A DNA stretch of 64,000 bases from Rhodoferax aquaticus (GCF_006974105.1 NZ_CP036282.1:2294001-2358000), one strand, 5' to 3'; numbered from the stretch's first letter, positions 49,780 to 58,918 are shown. The notes: generated from the letters alone by a model not told the origin. Translations and numbers: made by a program.

Positions 49780-50874
49780 ATGCAAAATTCTGGCGAGGGT
49801 TACCTGGTTACAGAGAAGGTGGTGAAGCGTTTTGACGAAGCGCTAGCCGTGGATGATGTGTCCCTGTCGATCAAGCAAGGCGAAATATTCGCACTGCTGG
49901 GCAGTTCTGGCTGTGGTAAATCAACGCTGCTTCGCATGCTGGCAGGGTTTGAGAAGCCCACATCTGGGCGTATTTTGCTGGGGGGTGAAGACGTGGCTAA
50001 GTTGCCTCCATATGAGCGCCCGATCAACATGATGTTTCAGTCTTATGCGTTGTTTCCGCACCTAGACATCGCAGAAAACATTGCTTTCGGTTTGAAGCGC
50101 GAAGGTTTGCCCAAGGCAGAAATCAAGCAGCGTGTGGGTGAAATGCTGGACTTGGTTCAGCTCATGCCCTACGCAAAACGCAAACCCCACCAACTGTCTG
50201 GTGGCCAGCAACAACGGGTCGCTCTAGCCCGCAGTTTGGCCAAAAAACCCCAGCTTTTGTTGCTGGACGAGCCCTTGGGAGCACTCGATAAGAAACTGCG
50301 CGAGCAAACGCAGTTTGAGTTAGTGAACATTATTGAAAAAGTGGGAGTGACCTGTGTCATGGTGACCCATGACCAAGAAGAGGCCATGACCATGGCCAGT
50401 CGCATTGCCGTCATGAGCAAAGGGCGAGTACAACAGGTCGGATCGCCAGAGGAAGTGTATGAACACCCGGCAAACCGCTTCATCGCCGACTTTATTGGAA
50501 ACGTCACTCTCTTTGAAGGCCGTTTAACCAAAGACGAGCCAGGCCATTGTGCGGTGACGACAGGTATCGGTGAAATTCAAGTGGGCCACGGTGTAAGCGG
50601 CACTTTGAATATGCCAATGGCGATAGCGGTACGTCCCGAGAAGATTGAGATCGGTAAAACCCGGCCAGAGGGGTGTCCCAATGTGTTCACCGGCAAAGTC
50701 AAAGAGATTGCGTACTTTGGCTCCTTCAGCATGTACATCGTGATTGCGACCGATGGGACACGGGTGAAGATCACAGAGTCGAACATCTCGCGTCACGAGC
50801 TAAGTGCTATTACGTGGGACGACAATGTGTTCTTCTGGTGGGGAGAAGACGCAGGCATCGTGCTGCGCGACTGA
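49780..50874 (+). CDS. potG: polyamine ABC transporter ATP-binding protein PotG
   Basis: 364 residues, ABC ATPase with a C-terminal TOBE domain. Walker A is in [11 protein letters not shown], the Q-loop in MMFQSYALFPHL, the signature in LSGGQQQRVALARSL, Walker B in LLLLDEPLGALD, and the His switch in VTHDQEEAMTM. The TOBE region (from about 270) includes AVRPEKIEIG. ATG at 49780 was chosen; a TTG two codons earlier is less likely. It energises PotHI. Spermidine versus putrescine preference is not clear from sequence. Confidence 0.93.
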   Translation: MQNSGEGYLVTEKVVKRFDEALAVDDVSLSIKQGEIFALLGSSGCGKSTLLRMLAGFEKPTSGRILLGGEDVAKLPPYERPINMMFQSYALFPHLDIAENIAFGLKREGLPKAEIKQRVGEMLDLVQLMPYAKRKPHQLSGGQQQRVALARSLAKKPQLLLLDEPLGALDKKLREQTQFELVNIIEKVGVTCVMVTHDQEEAMTMASRIAVMSKGRVQQVGSPEEVYEHPANRFIADFIGNVTLFEGRLTKDEPGHCAVTTGIGEIQVGHGVSGTLNMPMAIAVRPEKIEIGKTRPEGCPNVFTGKVKEIAYFGSFSMYIVIATDGTRVKITESNISRHELSAITWDDNVFFWWGEDAGIVLRD

Positions 50875-50891
50875 CCGATAGAGGCAATAGT

Positions 50892-51809
50892 ATGTCAACC
50901 ATCAACCTCTCCATTCCTGGAAAACGATTTGTGATCGGTGTGCCATACACCTGGCTGATCGTTTTCTTTTTCTTACCGTTTTTGATATTGCTCTACATCA
51001 GTTTTGTAGACATGGGCAATGACATCAATCCGTTCAAGCCCATTTGGGACTCAGAAACCGGTTTGCTAAGCCTGAAGTATGAGAACTACTGGTCTATTTT
51101 TCGCACGGCGGAAGGTGGCGCCTTGTTTAAGACGCTGTACATCGAAGCCTACGTGCGCTCTATTTGGTATGCACTGTGTACGGCCATTCTGTGCCTAGCT
51201 ATTGGCTATCCGTTTGCCTATTTCATCGCTAGGTCTAAGCCGACTGTGCGTCCAGCGCTCTTGATGATGGTGATGTTGCCTTTTTGGACTTCTTTCTTGC
51301 TACGTGTCTATGCGTGGAAGGGAATACTTGCCGATCAAGGTGTCATTAACAAGCTGCTTTTGGCGCTGCACGTGATTGAAGAGCCCATCCAAATGTTGTA
51401 CACCGATGTGTCGATGTTGGTTGGCATGACCTACGTGTACTTACCGTTTATGGTACTTCCGCTGTATGCCAACTTGGTCAAGATGGACTTCCGCTTGCTG
51501 GAGGCCGCGTATGACCTAGGTGCATCACCCTTCAAAGCATTTTGGCTGGTCACGGTGCCACTTTCCAAGGCCGGTATTGTGGCCGGATTTATGTTGGTTT
51601 TCATCCCGTCGGTGGGTGAGTTTGTGATTCCTTCCCTGCTAGGTGGCCCAGAGAACGTCATGATTGGGCGTGTCGTGTGGGATGAAATGTTCACCAGCAA
51701 TAACTGGCCACGCGCTAGTGCTTTAGCCGTGGTGATGATTGCCTTGATCGTTGTGCCATTGGCCATCTACTACAACAGCGCCGGTAACGCCGCTGAACGT
51801 CAGAACTAA
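50892..51809 (+). CDS. potH: polyamine ABC transporter permease PotH
   Basis: 305 residues, about six hydrophobic segments. First helix: YTWLIVFFFLPFLILLYISF. The EAA loop (YDLGASPFKAFWLVTVPLSKAGI) contacts PotG. The VGEFVIPSLLGGPENVMIGRVVWDEMF segment is characteristic of PotH/PotB permeases. The gene lies 17 nt after potG and 10 nt before potI. Confidence 0.93.
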   Translation: MSTINLSIPGKRFVIGVPYTWLIVFFFLPFLILLYISFVDMGNDINPFKPIWDSETGLLSLKYENYWSIFRTAEGGALFKTLYIEAYVRSIWYALCTAILCLAIGYPFAYFIARSKPTVRPALLMMVMLPFWTSFLLRVYAWKGILADQGVINKLLLALHVIEEPIQMLYTDVSMLVGMTYVYLPFMVLPLYANLVKMDFRLLEAAYDLGASPFKAFWLVTVPLSKAGIVAGFMLVFIPSVGEFVIPSLLGGPENVMIGRVVWDEMFTSNNWPRASALAVVMIALIVVPLAIYYNSAGNAAERQN

Positions 51810-51819
51810 GGAACGCACT

Positions 51820-52680
51820 ATGAAACGTTTTTTGGAGAAACACTTCAGCACGCTGTGGATGGCTGCCGTGTTTGTTTTCTTGTATGTGCCGTTGGCGTTC
51901 ATGATCGTGTTTTCATTCAACAGCACACGACAAGACGCAAACTTCACAGGGTTTTCGCTGCGCTGGTACGAAGCCTTAATGAATGACACCAAAATTGTGG
52001 AAGGGTTTTGGTTGTCATTGAAAGTGGCCGCAACAGCCGGGCTTTTTTCGGCGGTTCTGGGAACGTTTGCCGCATTCGTTCTGGTGCGTTATCGACGCTT
52101 TTTTGGGCGGACCGTGTTTTCGGGCATGGTTAATGCACCCTTGGTTATGCCTGAGGTGGTGATTGGCCTTTCATTATTGCTACTCATGGTGGGCGCACAA
52201 AACGTGTTTGGCTGGCCCCAGCGGGGCATGTTAACGATCATTTTTGGCCATAGCCTCCTTGGCATGGCCTATGCCATGGTGGTGGTGCAATCCCGCCTCA
52301 TGGAAATGGATAGGTCTATTGAAGAGGCAGCCATGGACTTGGGCGCTCGGCCGCATCAAGTGTTTTTCTTGATCACCTTACCCTGTATCGCTCCTTCCAT
52401 ATTGGCAGCCTACTTGTTGACATTTACCCTCTCGTTTGATGATGTCGTGATCTCAGAGTTCTTGTCGGGCCCAGGTGTTAACACGCTCCCACAAGTGATC
52501 TTTGGATATGCACGCCGGGGTATCAACCCCACTATTTATGCAGCTGCCACACTGTTAATCGTCACCGTGACCGTGGTCATTGTGAGCTACAGCCTGTGGA
52601 TTGCCCGCCAAACACGTAGGCGGGAACGAGAGATAGCAGCGGCAATGCGGGCTGAAACCGCAGCGCTGGTGCAGACCTGA
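51820..52680 (+). CDS. potI: polyamine ABC transporter permease PotI
   Basis: 286 residues, about six hydrophobic segments. N-terminus: FSTLWMAAVFVFLYVPLAFM. Family segments: SFNSTRQDANFTGFSLRWYEALM, the EAA loop (AAMDLGARPHQVFFLITLPCIAPSI) and SFDDVVISEFLSGPGVNTLPQVIFGYARRGINP. AAGGA is 7 nt before the ATG. It completes the permease with PotH. Confidence 0.93.
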   Translation: MKRFLEKHFSTLWMAAVFVFLYVPLAFMIVFSFNSTRQDANFTGFSLRWYEALMNDTKIVEGFWLSLKVAATAGLFSAVLGTFAAFVLVRYRRFFGRTVFSGMVNAPLVMPEVVIGLSLLLLMVGAQNVFGWPQRGMLTIIFGHSLLGMAYAMVVVQSRLMEMDRSIEEAAMDLGARPHQVFFLITLPCIAPSILAAYLLTFTLSFDDVVISEFLSGPGVNTLPQVIFGYARRGINPTIYAAATLLIVTVTVVIVSYSLWIARQTRRREREIAAAMRAETAALVQT

Positions 52681-52744
52681 AAGCGCCTTTGAGCGTATTG
52701 GGCTTTTGGATGGGACACAACGGAAAACGATTCGGAAGGATGCT

Positions 52745-54214
52745 ATGAATGACATGAGTTTTGATGGCCGCGCATTGATCAACGGAGAGCGCGTAGCTGC
52801 GCAAGATGGGCAATCATTTGACTGCATCTCTCCAGTCGATGGAAAAACCATCGCTACGATTGCCCGTTGCGGCTCCGCCGACATAGACCGTGCAGTACGT
52901 GCCGCTCGTGCCGCTTTTGAGGACCAGCGTTGGTGTGGGTTGGCTCCGGCGCAGCGTAAGCGCGTCATGATCCGCTTTGCCGATCTGCTTCTGGAAAATG
53001 CGGATGCACTTGCATTGACAGAGACGCTAGACATGGGCAAACCTGTCAAATATGCGCGAGCCGTCGATGTCAATAGTGCAGCCAACTGCCTGCGTTGGTA
53101 TGGCGAAGCCGTGGACAAGGTTTACGACGAGATCGCACCAACGGGCAAACAAGCTCTTGCACTTATTACCCGCGAGCCGGTCGGGGTTGTTGGTGTCATC
53201 GTTCCTTGGAACTACCCGATGATCATGGCTGCATGGAAGATTGCGCCTGCATTGGCGGCAGGCAACTCAGTGGTGCTCAAGCCAAGTGAAAAGTCACCGC
53301 TGACCGCTTTGAAATTAGCAGATTTAGCACTGGAGGCTGGCATCCCTGCGGGGGTTTTCAATGTGGTGCCCGGTTTCGGACCAGAGGCTGGGTCGCCCTT
53401 GGCCTTGCATATGGATGTGGACTGCATTGCCTTCACTGGTTCAACCCGAGTAGGCAAACAGATTCATGTGATGGCGGGCCAAAGCAACCTCAAGCGCGCG
53501 TGGACGGAGCTTGGCGGTAAGTCGCCGAATATCGTTTTCGCGGATTGTCCGAATTTGGACAAAGCCGTCGAGGCAGCCGTGGGCAGTATCTTTTTCAACC
53601 AAGGCCAAAGCTGCAATGCGCCCTCGCGTTTGTATGTTGAAGCGAGTATCAAGGACCAATTTTTAGAAAAAGCGCTGAAGCTTGTTCCGCAATACAAGCC
53701 CGCAAATCCATTGCATAAAGATACGGTTATGGGCGCACTGGTAGACAAAGTGCAAATGGAAACCGTATTGCGCTATATCGAGAGTGGCAAGTCACAGGGT
53801 GCCGCGCTGATTGCTGGGGGAGAGCAAGTGATGGCCGAGTCTGGTGGCTGCTATGTTGCGCCAACTATTTTTGATGGCGTCACCGCAGGCATGACGATCG
53901 CACGGGAGGAGATTTTTGGGCCCGTGCTATCGGTACTTTCGTTCACCGATGCTGCTGATGTCGTCAAGCAAGCCAATGACAGTGTTTATGGTCTGCAAGC
54001 GGGCTTGTGGACTCGCGACATCAATAGGGCGCACGGAATTGCCAGAGCGCTGAAAGCAGGTACTGTGCATGTCAATCAGTATGACGAAGACGACATTACG
54101 GTGCCCTTCGGCGGCTTTAAGCAAAGCGGGGTAGGGCGCGACAAATCGCTACACGCTTTTGACAAGTACTCTGAGATTAAGACGACTTGGATACGGATTG
54201 ACTCGCCCGTTTAG
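52745..54214 (+). CDS. puuC: aldehyde dehydrogenase, gamma-glutamyl-aminobutyraldehyde dehydrogenase-like (PuuC)
   Basis: 489 residues, NAD(P)-dependent ALDH. The NAD site and catalytic residues are visible: VPWNYPM, KPSEKSPLTAL, FTGSTRVGKQI, catalytic Glu in WTELGGKSPNIV and catalytic Cys in NQGQSCNAPSRL. The C-terminal PFGGFKQSGVGRDKS is typical of PuuC/betaine-type ALDHs. In this context it oxidises 4-aminobutyraldehyde or its gamma-glutamyl form. AAGGA precedes the ATG by 6 nt. No gabD-like gene is present in the window, so succinate-semialdehyde oxidation may be done elsewhere. Confidence 0.9.
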   Translation: MNDMSFDGRALINGERVAAQDGQSFDCISPVDGKTIATIARCGSADIDRAVRAARAAFEDQRWCGLAPAQRKRVMIRFADLLLENADALALTETLDMGKPVKYARAVDVNSAANCLRWYGEAVDKVYDEIAPTGKQALALITREPVGVVGVIVPWNYPMIMAAWKIAPALAAGNSVVLKPSEKSPLTALKLADLALEAGIPAGVFNVVPGFGPEAGSPLALHMDVDCIAFTGSTRVGKQIHVMAGQSNLKRAWTELGGKSPNIVFADCPNLDKAVEAAVGSIFFNQGQSCNAPSRLYVEASIKDQFLEKALKLVPQYKPANPLHKDTVMGALVDKVQMETVLRYIESGKSQGAALIAGGEQVMAESGGCYVAPTIFDGVTAGMTIAREEIFGPVLSVLSFTDAADVVKQANDSVYGLQAGLWTRDINRAHGIARALKAGTVHVNQYDEDDITVPFGGFKQSGVGRDKSLHAFDKYSEIKTTWIRIDSPV

Positions 54215-54271
54215 ATGGCAGCACTGCGCACTCCAGATATCAACACACCACCACTTAAGAGGACTCCAACC

Positions 54272-55570
54272 ATGAATGCAAATACAAAACCTGCGAGCCT
54301 AAGCGTCGCCGAAAATACCAATGCCCAATGGCATGCCCGCCGCTTGGCCGCCACTCCGCGTGGTGTTGCCGTGATGGGTGATTTCTTTATCGACCACGCA
54401 AAAAACTCCGAGTTGTGGGACATTGAGGGTCGCCGCTTTATTGACTTCGCAGGTGGTATCGCAGTTCTCAACACGGGCCATGTACACCCCAAGGTGCAAG
54501 CCGCCATCGCGGCACAACTGCAACGCTTTACGCACAGTTGCTACCAAGTGGTTCCGTACGCCGAGTACGTCTCTCTGGCTGAACGCATCAATACCATAGC
54601 GCCTATTTCCGGCGCAAAGAAAACTGCGTTCTTCTCTACCGGTGCAGAAGCGGTTGAAAACGCCATCAAGATCGCGCGCTCTTACACCAAGCGCAGCGGT
54701 GTCATTGCTTTTGGCGGCGCGTTCCATGGTCGCAGCTTGTTTGCTGTGGCACTCACTGGCAAGGTGCAACCTTACAAAGCGGGCTTTGGCCCGTTTGCGC
54801 CAGAGATCTACCACGCACCTTTCCCATGCCACTGTGCTGATTTAGACGAAGTAAAGCACGCCATCGAACAAATTTTCAAGTGCGACATCGAGCCAAGCCG
54901 CGTAGCCGCCATTATTTTTGAACCGGTACAAGGGGAGGGTGGCTTTAATCCTATCCAGGCCGCAGCGGTGAAGTGGTTGCGCGAGTTGTGCGACACGCAC
55001 GGCATTTTGTTGATTGCGGATGAAGTGCAAACAGGCTTCGCCCGCACCGGAAAGATGTTCGCCATGGAGCACTATGGGGTGTCTCCCGACATCATGACCA
55101 TGGCCAAGAGCTTGGCCGGTGGTACCACGCTGTCAGCCGTAGTGGGGCGCACCGAGATCATGGATGCCCCCAACCCTGGCGGCTTAGGTGGTACTTACGC
55201 AGGCAACCCCTTGGCGATTGCCGCATCACATGCCGTGTTGGATGTGATTGAAGAAGAGGGCTTGTGCGCCCGGGCCAATGTGCTGGGTGCCCGCTTGAAG
55301 GTCAAGCTGGAAGCTGCCAAGGCCAAGAACACCTGTATCGGCGACATCCGCGCGCTTGGTGCCATGGTGGCCTGCGAGATGGTGAACCCTGCCACCGGTG
55401 CGCCAGATGCTGATCTCACGAAGAAGGTGCAACAAGCCGCTCTGCAACGTGGGCTGCTGCTGCTGACTTGTGGCGTGTACGGCAATGTCATTCGCTTCCT
55501 CTTCCCATTGACCATTGAGGACGAAGTGTTCGAAGAAGCCATGGCTATTTTGGATACCGTGCTGGCTTAA
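54272..55570 (+). CDS. gabT: 4-aminobutyrate aminotransferase
   Basis: 432 residues, class III aminotransferase. PLP-site text: FSTGAEAVENAIKIAR, FGGAFHGRSLFAVAL, IFEPVQGEGGFN, LLIADEVQTGFARTGKMFAMEHYGVSPDIMTMAKSLAGG (read as separate Asp and Lys sites). It converts GABA plus 2-oxoglutarate to succinate semialdehyde and glutamate, the exit of the putrescine route. AGAGGA lies upstream of the ATG. It follows puuC after 57 nt and is closed by a terminator. Confidence 0.93.
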   Translation: MNANTKPASLSVAENTNAQWHARRLAATPRGVAVMGDFFIDHAKNSELWDIEGRRFIDFAGGIAVLNTGHVHPKVQAAIAAQLQRFTHSCYQVVPYAEYVSLAERINTIAPISGAKKTAFFSTGAEAVENAIKIARSYTKRSGVIAFGGAFHGRSLFAVALTGKVQPYKAGFGPFAPEIYHAPFPCHCADLDEVKHAIEQIFKCDIEPSRVAAIIFEPVQGEGGFNPIQAAAVKWLRELCDTHGILLIADEVQTGFARTGKMFAMEHYGVSPDIMTMAKSLAGGTTLSAVVGRTEIMDAPNPGGLGGTYAGNPLAIAASHAVLDVIEEEGLCARANVLGARLKVKLEAAKAKNTCIGDIRALGAMVACEMVNPATGAPDADLTKKVQQAALQRGLLLLTCGVYGNVIRFLFPLTIEDEVFEEAMAILDTVLA

Positions 55571-55592
55571 CTCTGCATTTTTCGTTTTGGCC

Positions 55593-55629
55593 AAGGCGGT
55601 ATTGCGTTGCGGTACCGCCTTTTCTTTTG
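55593..55629 (+). terminator. intrinsic terminator after gabT
   Basis: AAGGCGGTA-(11 nt)-TACCGCCTT followed by TTCTTTT. A 9-bp perfect stem with a T-rich tail, 22 nt after the gabT stop. Confidence 0.85.
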
Positions 55630-55638
55630 CTTCACTTT

Positions 55639-55682
55639 ATATAGCTGGTCGCGCTTTATCCATAGGCGCTAGCAGAACTTTT
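55639..55682 (+). repeat. dispersed repeat copy before the second GS-like gene
   Basis: TATATAGCTGGTCGCGCTTTATCCATAGGCGCTAGCAGAACTTTT aligns with the copies after hutF and at 33.5 kb (AGCT, GCGC, GGCGC, AG, CTTTT). It ends 5 nt before the ATG at 55687, so it forms the ribosome-binding region, and no purine-rich Shine-Dalgarno is seen. Confidence 0.5.
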
Positions 55683-55686
55683 AACC

Positions 55687-57018
55687 ATGAAAACCACCCA
55701 AAGCTGGATTGAAACACTACAAACCCAAGGTATCCACTCTGTGTTTACCCAATTCACCGATATGCATGGTGTCGCCAAAGGCAAGTTGGTGCCGCTGCAA
55801 AACTTAGACGAATGGGTCCATGTTGGCGCTGGCTTTGCGGGGCCGAGTATTTGGGGCACGGGCTTGCCACGCTACGGGAGCCGCAGCGAGTACTACGGGC
55901 GTGTACAACCAGAGACCCTACGGCCTTTACCCTTCATGCCGGGTATAGCGCATGCGGTGTGTGATGGTTATGCAGGAGGTGAGTCCCTCAACACCTGTTC
56001 GCGCCAATTGCTCCGCAAGCACGTGGAGCGTTTGAAAGCCAAAGGTTGGACCCTGTGGGTTGGTATAGAGCCGGAGTTCTTCTTGCTGAACAAAGACGCC
56101 AAAGGCCAATGGCAAGCGGCGGATGCTGAAGATGCTTTGTCTAAACCCTCGTACGACTTTAAGTCCATTCATCGCAACCTTGGGTTCTTAGAGGACATGC
56201 GTGCGGCGTTAACCTCGCTCGGCTTCGAGCTGCAGCAGATCGACCATGAAGACGCATGTGGCCAGTACGAAATCAACTATAAGTTTGATGACGCGCTGGC
56301 AGCTGCTGACCGGTACATGTTGTTCAAAATGACAGCGCATGCCATTGCCCAAAAGCATGGCGCTGTGTTTAGCGCGATGGCCAAGCCTTTTGCCAATGCC
56401 CCGGGCAGTGGTTTGCATTTTCACTTGAGCATTACGGATGCAGACGGTAGGCCTGTGTTTGCCGATGAGAACGATTCGCTAGGATTGAGCGACACTGGGC
56501 ACCGTTTTGCCGCTGGACTCCTTCACCACGCAGATGCATTAAGTGCCTTGTCAGCGCCTACCGTGAACAGTTACAAGCGCTTAGCGTCCAGTGCCAGTGC
56601 GTCAGGCACAACGTGGTCGCCCGTGTGGAAAGCTTATGGGGACAATAACCGTACCTGTGTGGTGCGCACAGTGGCGGGGCGTTTGGAGTGGCGATTGCCT
56701 GATCCTTCTTGCAATGTGTACGTAGCGATTGCTGGCGCGTTGGTCGCTGGGTTGCACGGTATTGAGAGCAACATGCCTGTACCTGCGCCATGTGATGAAG
56801 ATCTGTACGAGCGTCTGGCGCAAGGGTTGCCCATGCCCGAGCAGTTGCCTCGCGATTTATTTGTGGCCTTGCAGGCATTGGCTAAGGACGTGTGGCTGCG
56901 AGAGCAGCTAGGTGAGGCTTTCTGTGATCAGTTCTTACAGTTAAAGCGTGCTGAGTGGGACAGCTATGCCCAACACATCAGCCCATGGGAGTTGGCGCAA
57001 TATGCAAGCCAGTACTAA
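55687..57018 (+). CDS. second glutamine synthetase-family ligase (type III GlnT/PuuA-like)
   Basis: 443 residues, GS fold. Metal/ATP-site text: GIEPEFFLLNKD, CGQYEINYKFDDAL, MAKPFANAPGSGLHFHLS and NSYKRLASSASASG with YGDNNRTCVVR. This resembles type III GlnT and gamma-glutamyl-amide ligases rather than the ammonia-assimilating GlnA. It lies downstream of gabT, separated by a terminator and a repeat, so it probably has its own promoter. The substrate may be another polyamine or ethanolamine; this cannot be read from the sequence. It shares little text with the puuA-like gene at 45.6 kb. Confidence 0.82.
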   Translation: MKTTQSWIETLQTQGIHSVFTQFTDMHGVAKGKLVPLQNLDEWVHVGAGFAGPSIWGTGLPRYGSRSEYYGRVQPETLRPLPFMPGIAHAVCDGYAGGESLNTCSRQLLRKHVERLKAKGWTLWVGIEPEFFLLNKDAKGQWQAADAEDALSKPSYDFKSIHRNLGFLEDMRAALTSLGFELQQIDHEDACGQYEINYKFDDALAAADRYMLFKMTAHAIAQKHGAVFSAMAKPFANAPGSGLHFHLSITDADGRPVFADENDSLGLSDTGHRFAAGLLHHADALSALSAPTVNSYKRLASSASASGTTWSPVWKAYGDNNRTCVVRTVAGRLEWRLPDPSCNVYVAIAGALVAGLHGIESNMPVPAPCDEDLYERLAQGLPMPEQLPRDLFVALQALAKDVWLREQLGEAFCDQFLQLKRAEWDSYAQHISPWELAQYASQY

Positions 57019-57212
57019 GGCTTAGCATTTCCTTTTTGGTCACGCGCACCACGCCTGTACCGAGCTTGGTGCGCGTATTTTGCTGCTTGTATACGAATCC
57101 CATAATGCGAAACACCATCGAATAGTCAATGCCATACGCTTTTCACAGTGTCATGCTAACTTTTCGAATAGTGGAACCCTGTGTCTAAGTTGTTGTCTTT
57201 AAATGAGAAAAT

Positions 57213-57234
57213 TTATGTCTTATATAAGACATAA
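57213..57234. promoter_or_regulatory. operator-like palindrome 1 before aceA
   Basis: A 22-nt perfect palindrome, TTAT + GTCTTATATAAGAC + ATAA. Its 14-nt core is repeated exactly 30 nt downstream. This looks like a binding site for a dimeric regulator of aceA. The cognate protein is not identified. Confidence 0.75.
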
Positions 57235-57246
57235 GATTGAAAAGAT

Positions 57247-57260
57247 GTCTTATATAAGAC
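57247..57260. promoter_or_regulatory. operator-like palindrome 2 before aceA
   Basis: GTCTTATATAAGAC, identical to the core of palindrome 1. The centres are 30 bp apart, close to three helical turns, allowing two dimers on the same face. It lies about 68 nt before the aceA ATG. Confidence 0.75.
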
Positions 57261-57327
57261 TACAATCAACCCGCAAGGCGACACAAAGTCACCTCCCGTT
57301 TCGATTCATCAACCTTGGAGTGCTTCT

Positions 57328-58632
57328 ATGACGACATCTACCCGTGAACAGCAAATCGCAGCCCTTGAACACGATTGGGCCACTAACCCACGTTGGAAGG
57401 GCATCAAGCGCGGCTACAGCGCAGCCGACGTCGTCCGTTTGCGCGGCTCATTCCCTATCGAGCACACCTTGGCACGACGCGGTGCGGAAAAGCTCTGGAA
57501 CTTGGTGAACACCCAGCCCTACGTTAACTGCTTGGGCGCGCTGACCGGTGGGCAAGCTATGCAGCAAGTGAAGGCAGGCGTGAAAGCCATTTACCTATCG
57601 GGTTGGCAAGTGGCTGCGGACAACAATTCCTACGCGTCCATGTACCCAGATCAGTCTCTGTACCCAGTGGACTCCGTGCCAACCGTCGTTGAGCGCATCA
57701 ACAACACCTTCCGCCGTGCCGACGAAATTCAGCATTCCAAGGGCATTGACGCAGGTGACAAGGGCTACATCGATAACTTCGCACCTATCGTTGCAGATGC
57801 TGAAGCTGGTTTTGGTGGCGTACTGAACGCGTTTGAATTGATGAAGGCCATGATCAAGGCTGGTGCTGCTGGCGTGCACTGGGAAGACCAATTGGCTTCC
57901 GTCAAAAAATGCGGACACATGGGTGGAAAAGTGCTGGTGCCTACTGCTGAAGCCTGCCAAAAGCTGATCGCCGCACGTATGGCTGCTGATGTCTGTGGCG
58001 TGCCTACTTTGGTGATTGCACGTACTGATGCCGAAGCGGCTGACTTGTTGACCAGCGACTATGACGAAAACGACAAACCCTTCTTGACCGGTGAGCGCAC
58101 TGCAGAAGGATTCTACAAAACCAAGAAGGGTATTGACCAAGCGATCTCCCGCGCTATCGCTTACGCCGAATACGCTGACTTGGTGTGGTGCGAAACCGGT
58201 ACGCCAGATCTCGAGTTTGCTAAGAAATTTGCCGATGCGGTGCACGCAAAGCACCCCGGCAAGATGCTGGCATACAACTGCTCACCTTCGTTCAACTGGA
58301 AGAAAAACTTGGACGACGCCACCATCGCTAAGTTCCAACGCGAGTTGGGCGCCATGGGCTACAAGTACCAGTTCATTACCTTGGCTGGTATTCACTCCAT
58401 GTGGTACAACATGTTCGACTTGGCGCAAGACTACGTCGAACGCGGTATGTCAGCCTATGTGGAAAAAGTGCAAGAGCCCGAATTCGCGGCACGTGACCGT
58501 GGCTACACCTTCGTTTCGCACCAGCAAGAAGTTGGGACAGGATACTTTGACGAAGTGACGACGGTGATTCAAGGTGGTAAGTCCAGTGTGACCGCACTGA
58601 CGGGTTCTACCGAAGAAGAACAGTTCCACTAA
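57328..58632 (+). CDS. aceA: isocitrate lyase
   Basis: 434 residues. It splits isocitrate to succinate and glyoxylate in the glyoxylate shunt. The catalytic KKCGH is at residues 193-197 (Cys195). Other family text: [17 protein letters not shown] segment ([13 protein letters not shown]), [27 protein letters not shown] and [10 protein letters not shown]. It is a single-gene unit with malate synthase not nearby. Expression is probably set by the palindrome pair upstream. A weak hairpin (58664-58697) lies downstream. Confidence 0.97.
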   Translation: MTTSTREQQIAALEHDWATNPRWKGIKRGYSAADVVRLRGSFPIEHTLARRGAEKLWNLVNTQPYVNCLGALTGGQAMQQVKAGVKAIYLSGWQVAADNNSYASMYPDQSLYPVDSVPTVVERINNTFRRADEIQHSKGIDAGDKGYIDNFAPIVADAEAGFGGVLNAFELMKAMIKAGAAGVHWEDQLASVKKCGHMGGKVLVPTAEACQKLIAARMAADVCGVPTLVIARTDAEAADLLTSDYDENDKPFLTGERTAEGFYKTKKGIDQAISRAIAYAEYADLVWCETGTPDLEFAKKFADAVHAKHPGKMLAYNCSPSFNWKKNLDDATIAKFQRELGAMGYKYQFITLAGIHSMWYNMFDLAQDYVERGMSAYVEKVQEPEFAARDRGYTFVSHQQEVGTGYFDEVTTVIQGGKSSVTALTGSTEEEQFH

Positions 58633-58663
58633 GCATCTCGCATTAGTAGCTAATTGGCTGCTA

Positions 58664-58697
58664 TAGAGCCGGTATGCCCCAGGGTATGCCGGCTCTA
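58664..58697 (+). other. stem-loop after aceA
   Basis: TAGAGCCGG and CCGGCTCTA form a 9-bp stem, extended inside by TATGCC/GGTATG with two G-U pairs around a CCAG loop. No T-run follows, so it may protect the aceA 3' end rather than terminate. Confidence 0.6.
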
Positions 58698-58771
58698 AGT
58701 ATTTGTGCGTGGGAGTGTGGTTAAAATTGGATAAGCCGTAGCGAAACAAGAGCGAGAAAGGCATTTTGGTT

Positions 58772-58804
58772 ATGACACCGCGAACTACATCAGCGCCCAG
58801 ATAA
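58772..58804 (+). CDS. putative threonine-rich leader peptide of thrS
   Basis: A 10-codon ORF reading MTPRTTSAPR, with Thr codons ACA, ACT, ACA (two adjacent). AAAGG lies 10 nt before the ATG. It sits 115 nt upstream of the thrS ATG and is followed by an intrinsic terminator. Ribosome stalling at the Thr codons when charged tRNA-Thr is scarce would be expected to influence the downstream RNA fold. This is inferred from the layout; the peptide itself has no known homologue that I can name. Confidence 0.6.
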   Translation: MTPRTTSAPR

Positions 58805-58820
58805 GCATTAATGGCCGTAG

Positions 58821-58888
58821 TCCGCGCGCCATAAGCGCAGGCAGCTACAAAAATCATAGTAAAGCGCGGAACCTTCCGCGCTTTTTTT
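58821..58888 (+). terminator. thrS attenuator: antiterminator arm and intrinsic terminator
   Basis: The terminator at 58861-58888 is AAAGCGCGGA-ACCT-TCCGCGCTTT plus a T-run. An upstream copy of TCCGCGC (58821-58827) can pair with GCGCGGA (58864-58870) and would prevent terminator formation. The terminator ends about 30 nt before the thrS ATG, leaving no room for a separate promoter, so thrS transcripts must read through it. A third, competing arm was not convincingly found. Confidence 0.7.
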
Positions 58889-58918
58889 GTTTGAATTCAC
58901 TCCCAACTCATCTTCATC

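Larger units (their letters stand above)
57019..57327. promoter_or_regulatory. aceA upstream region
   Basis: 309 bp without a gene. The first 190 bp show no clear element. The last 120 bp are AT-rich and carry two palindromes described separately and a Shine-Dalgarno (GGAG) 7 nt before the aceA ATG. Confidence 0.7.

Noticed and set aside
58891..58918. TTGAAT as a -35 box of a thrS promoter downstream of the terminator
   Set aside because: The -10 position would fall at or after the thrS ATG, so it cannot drive thrS.
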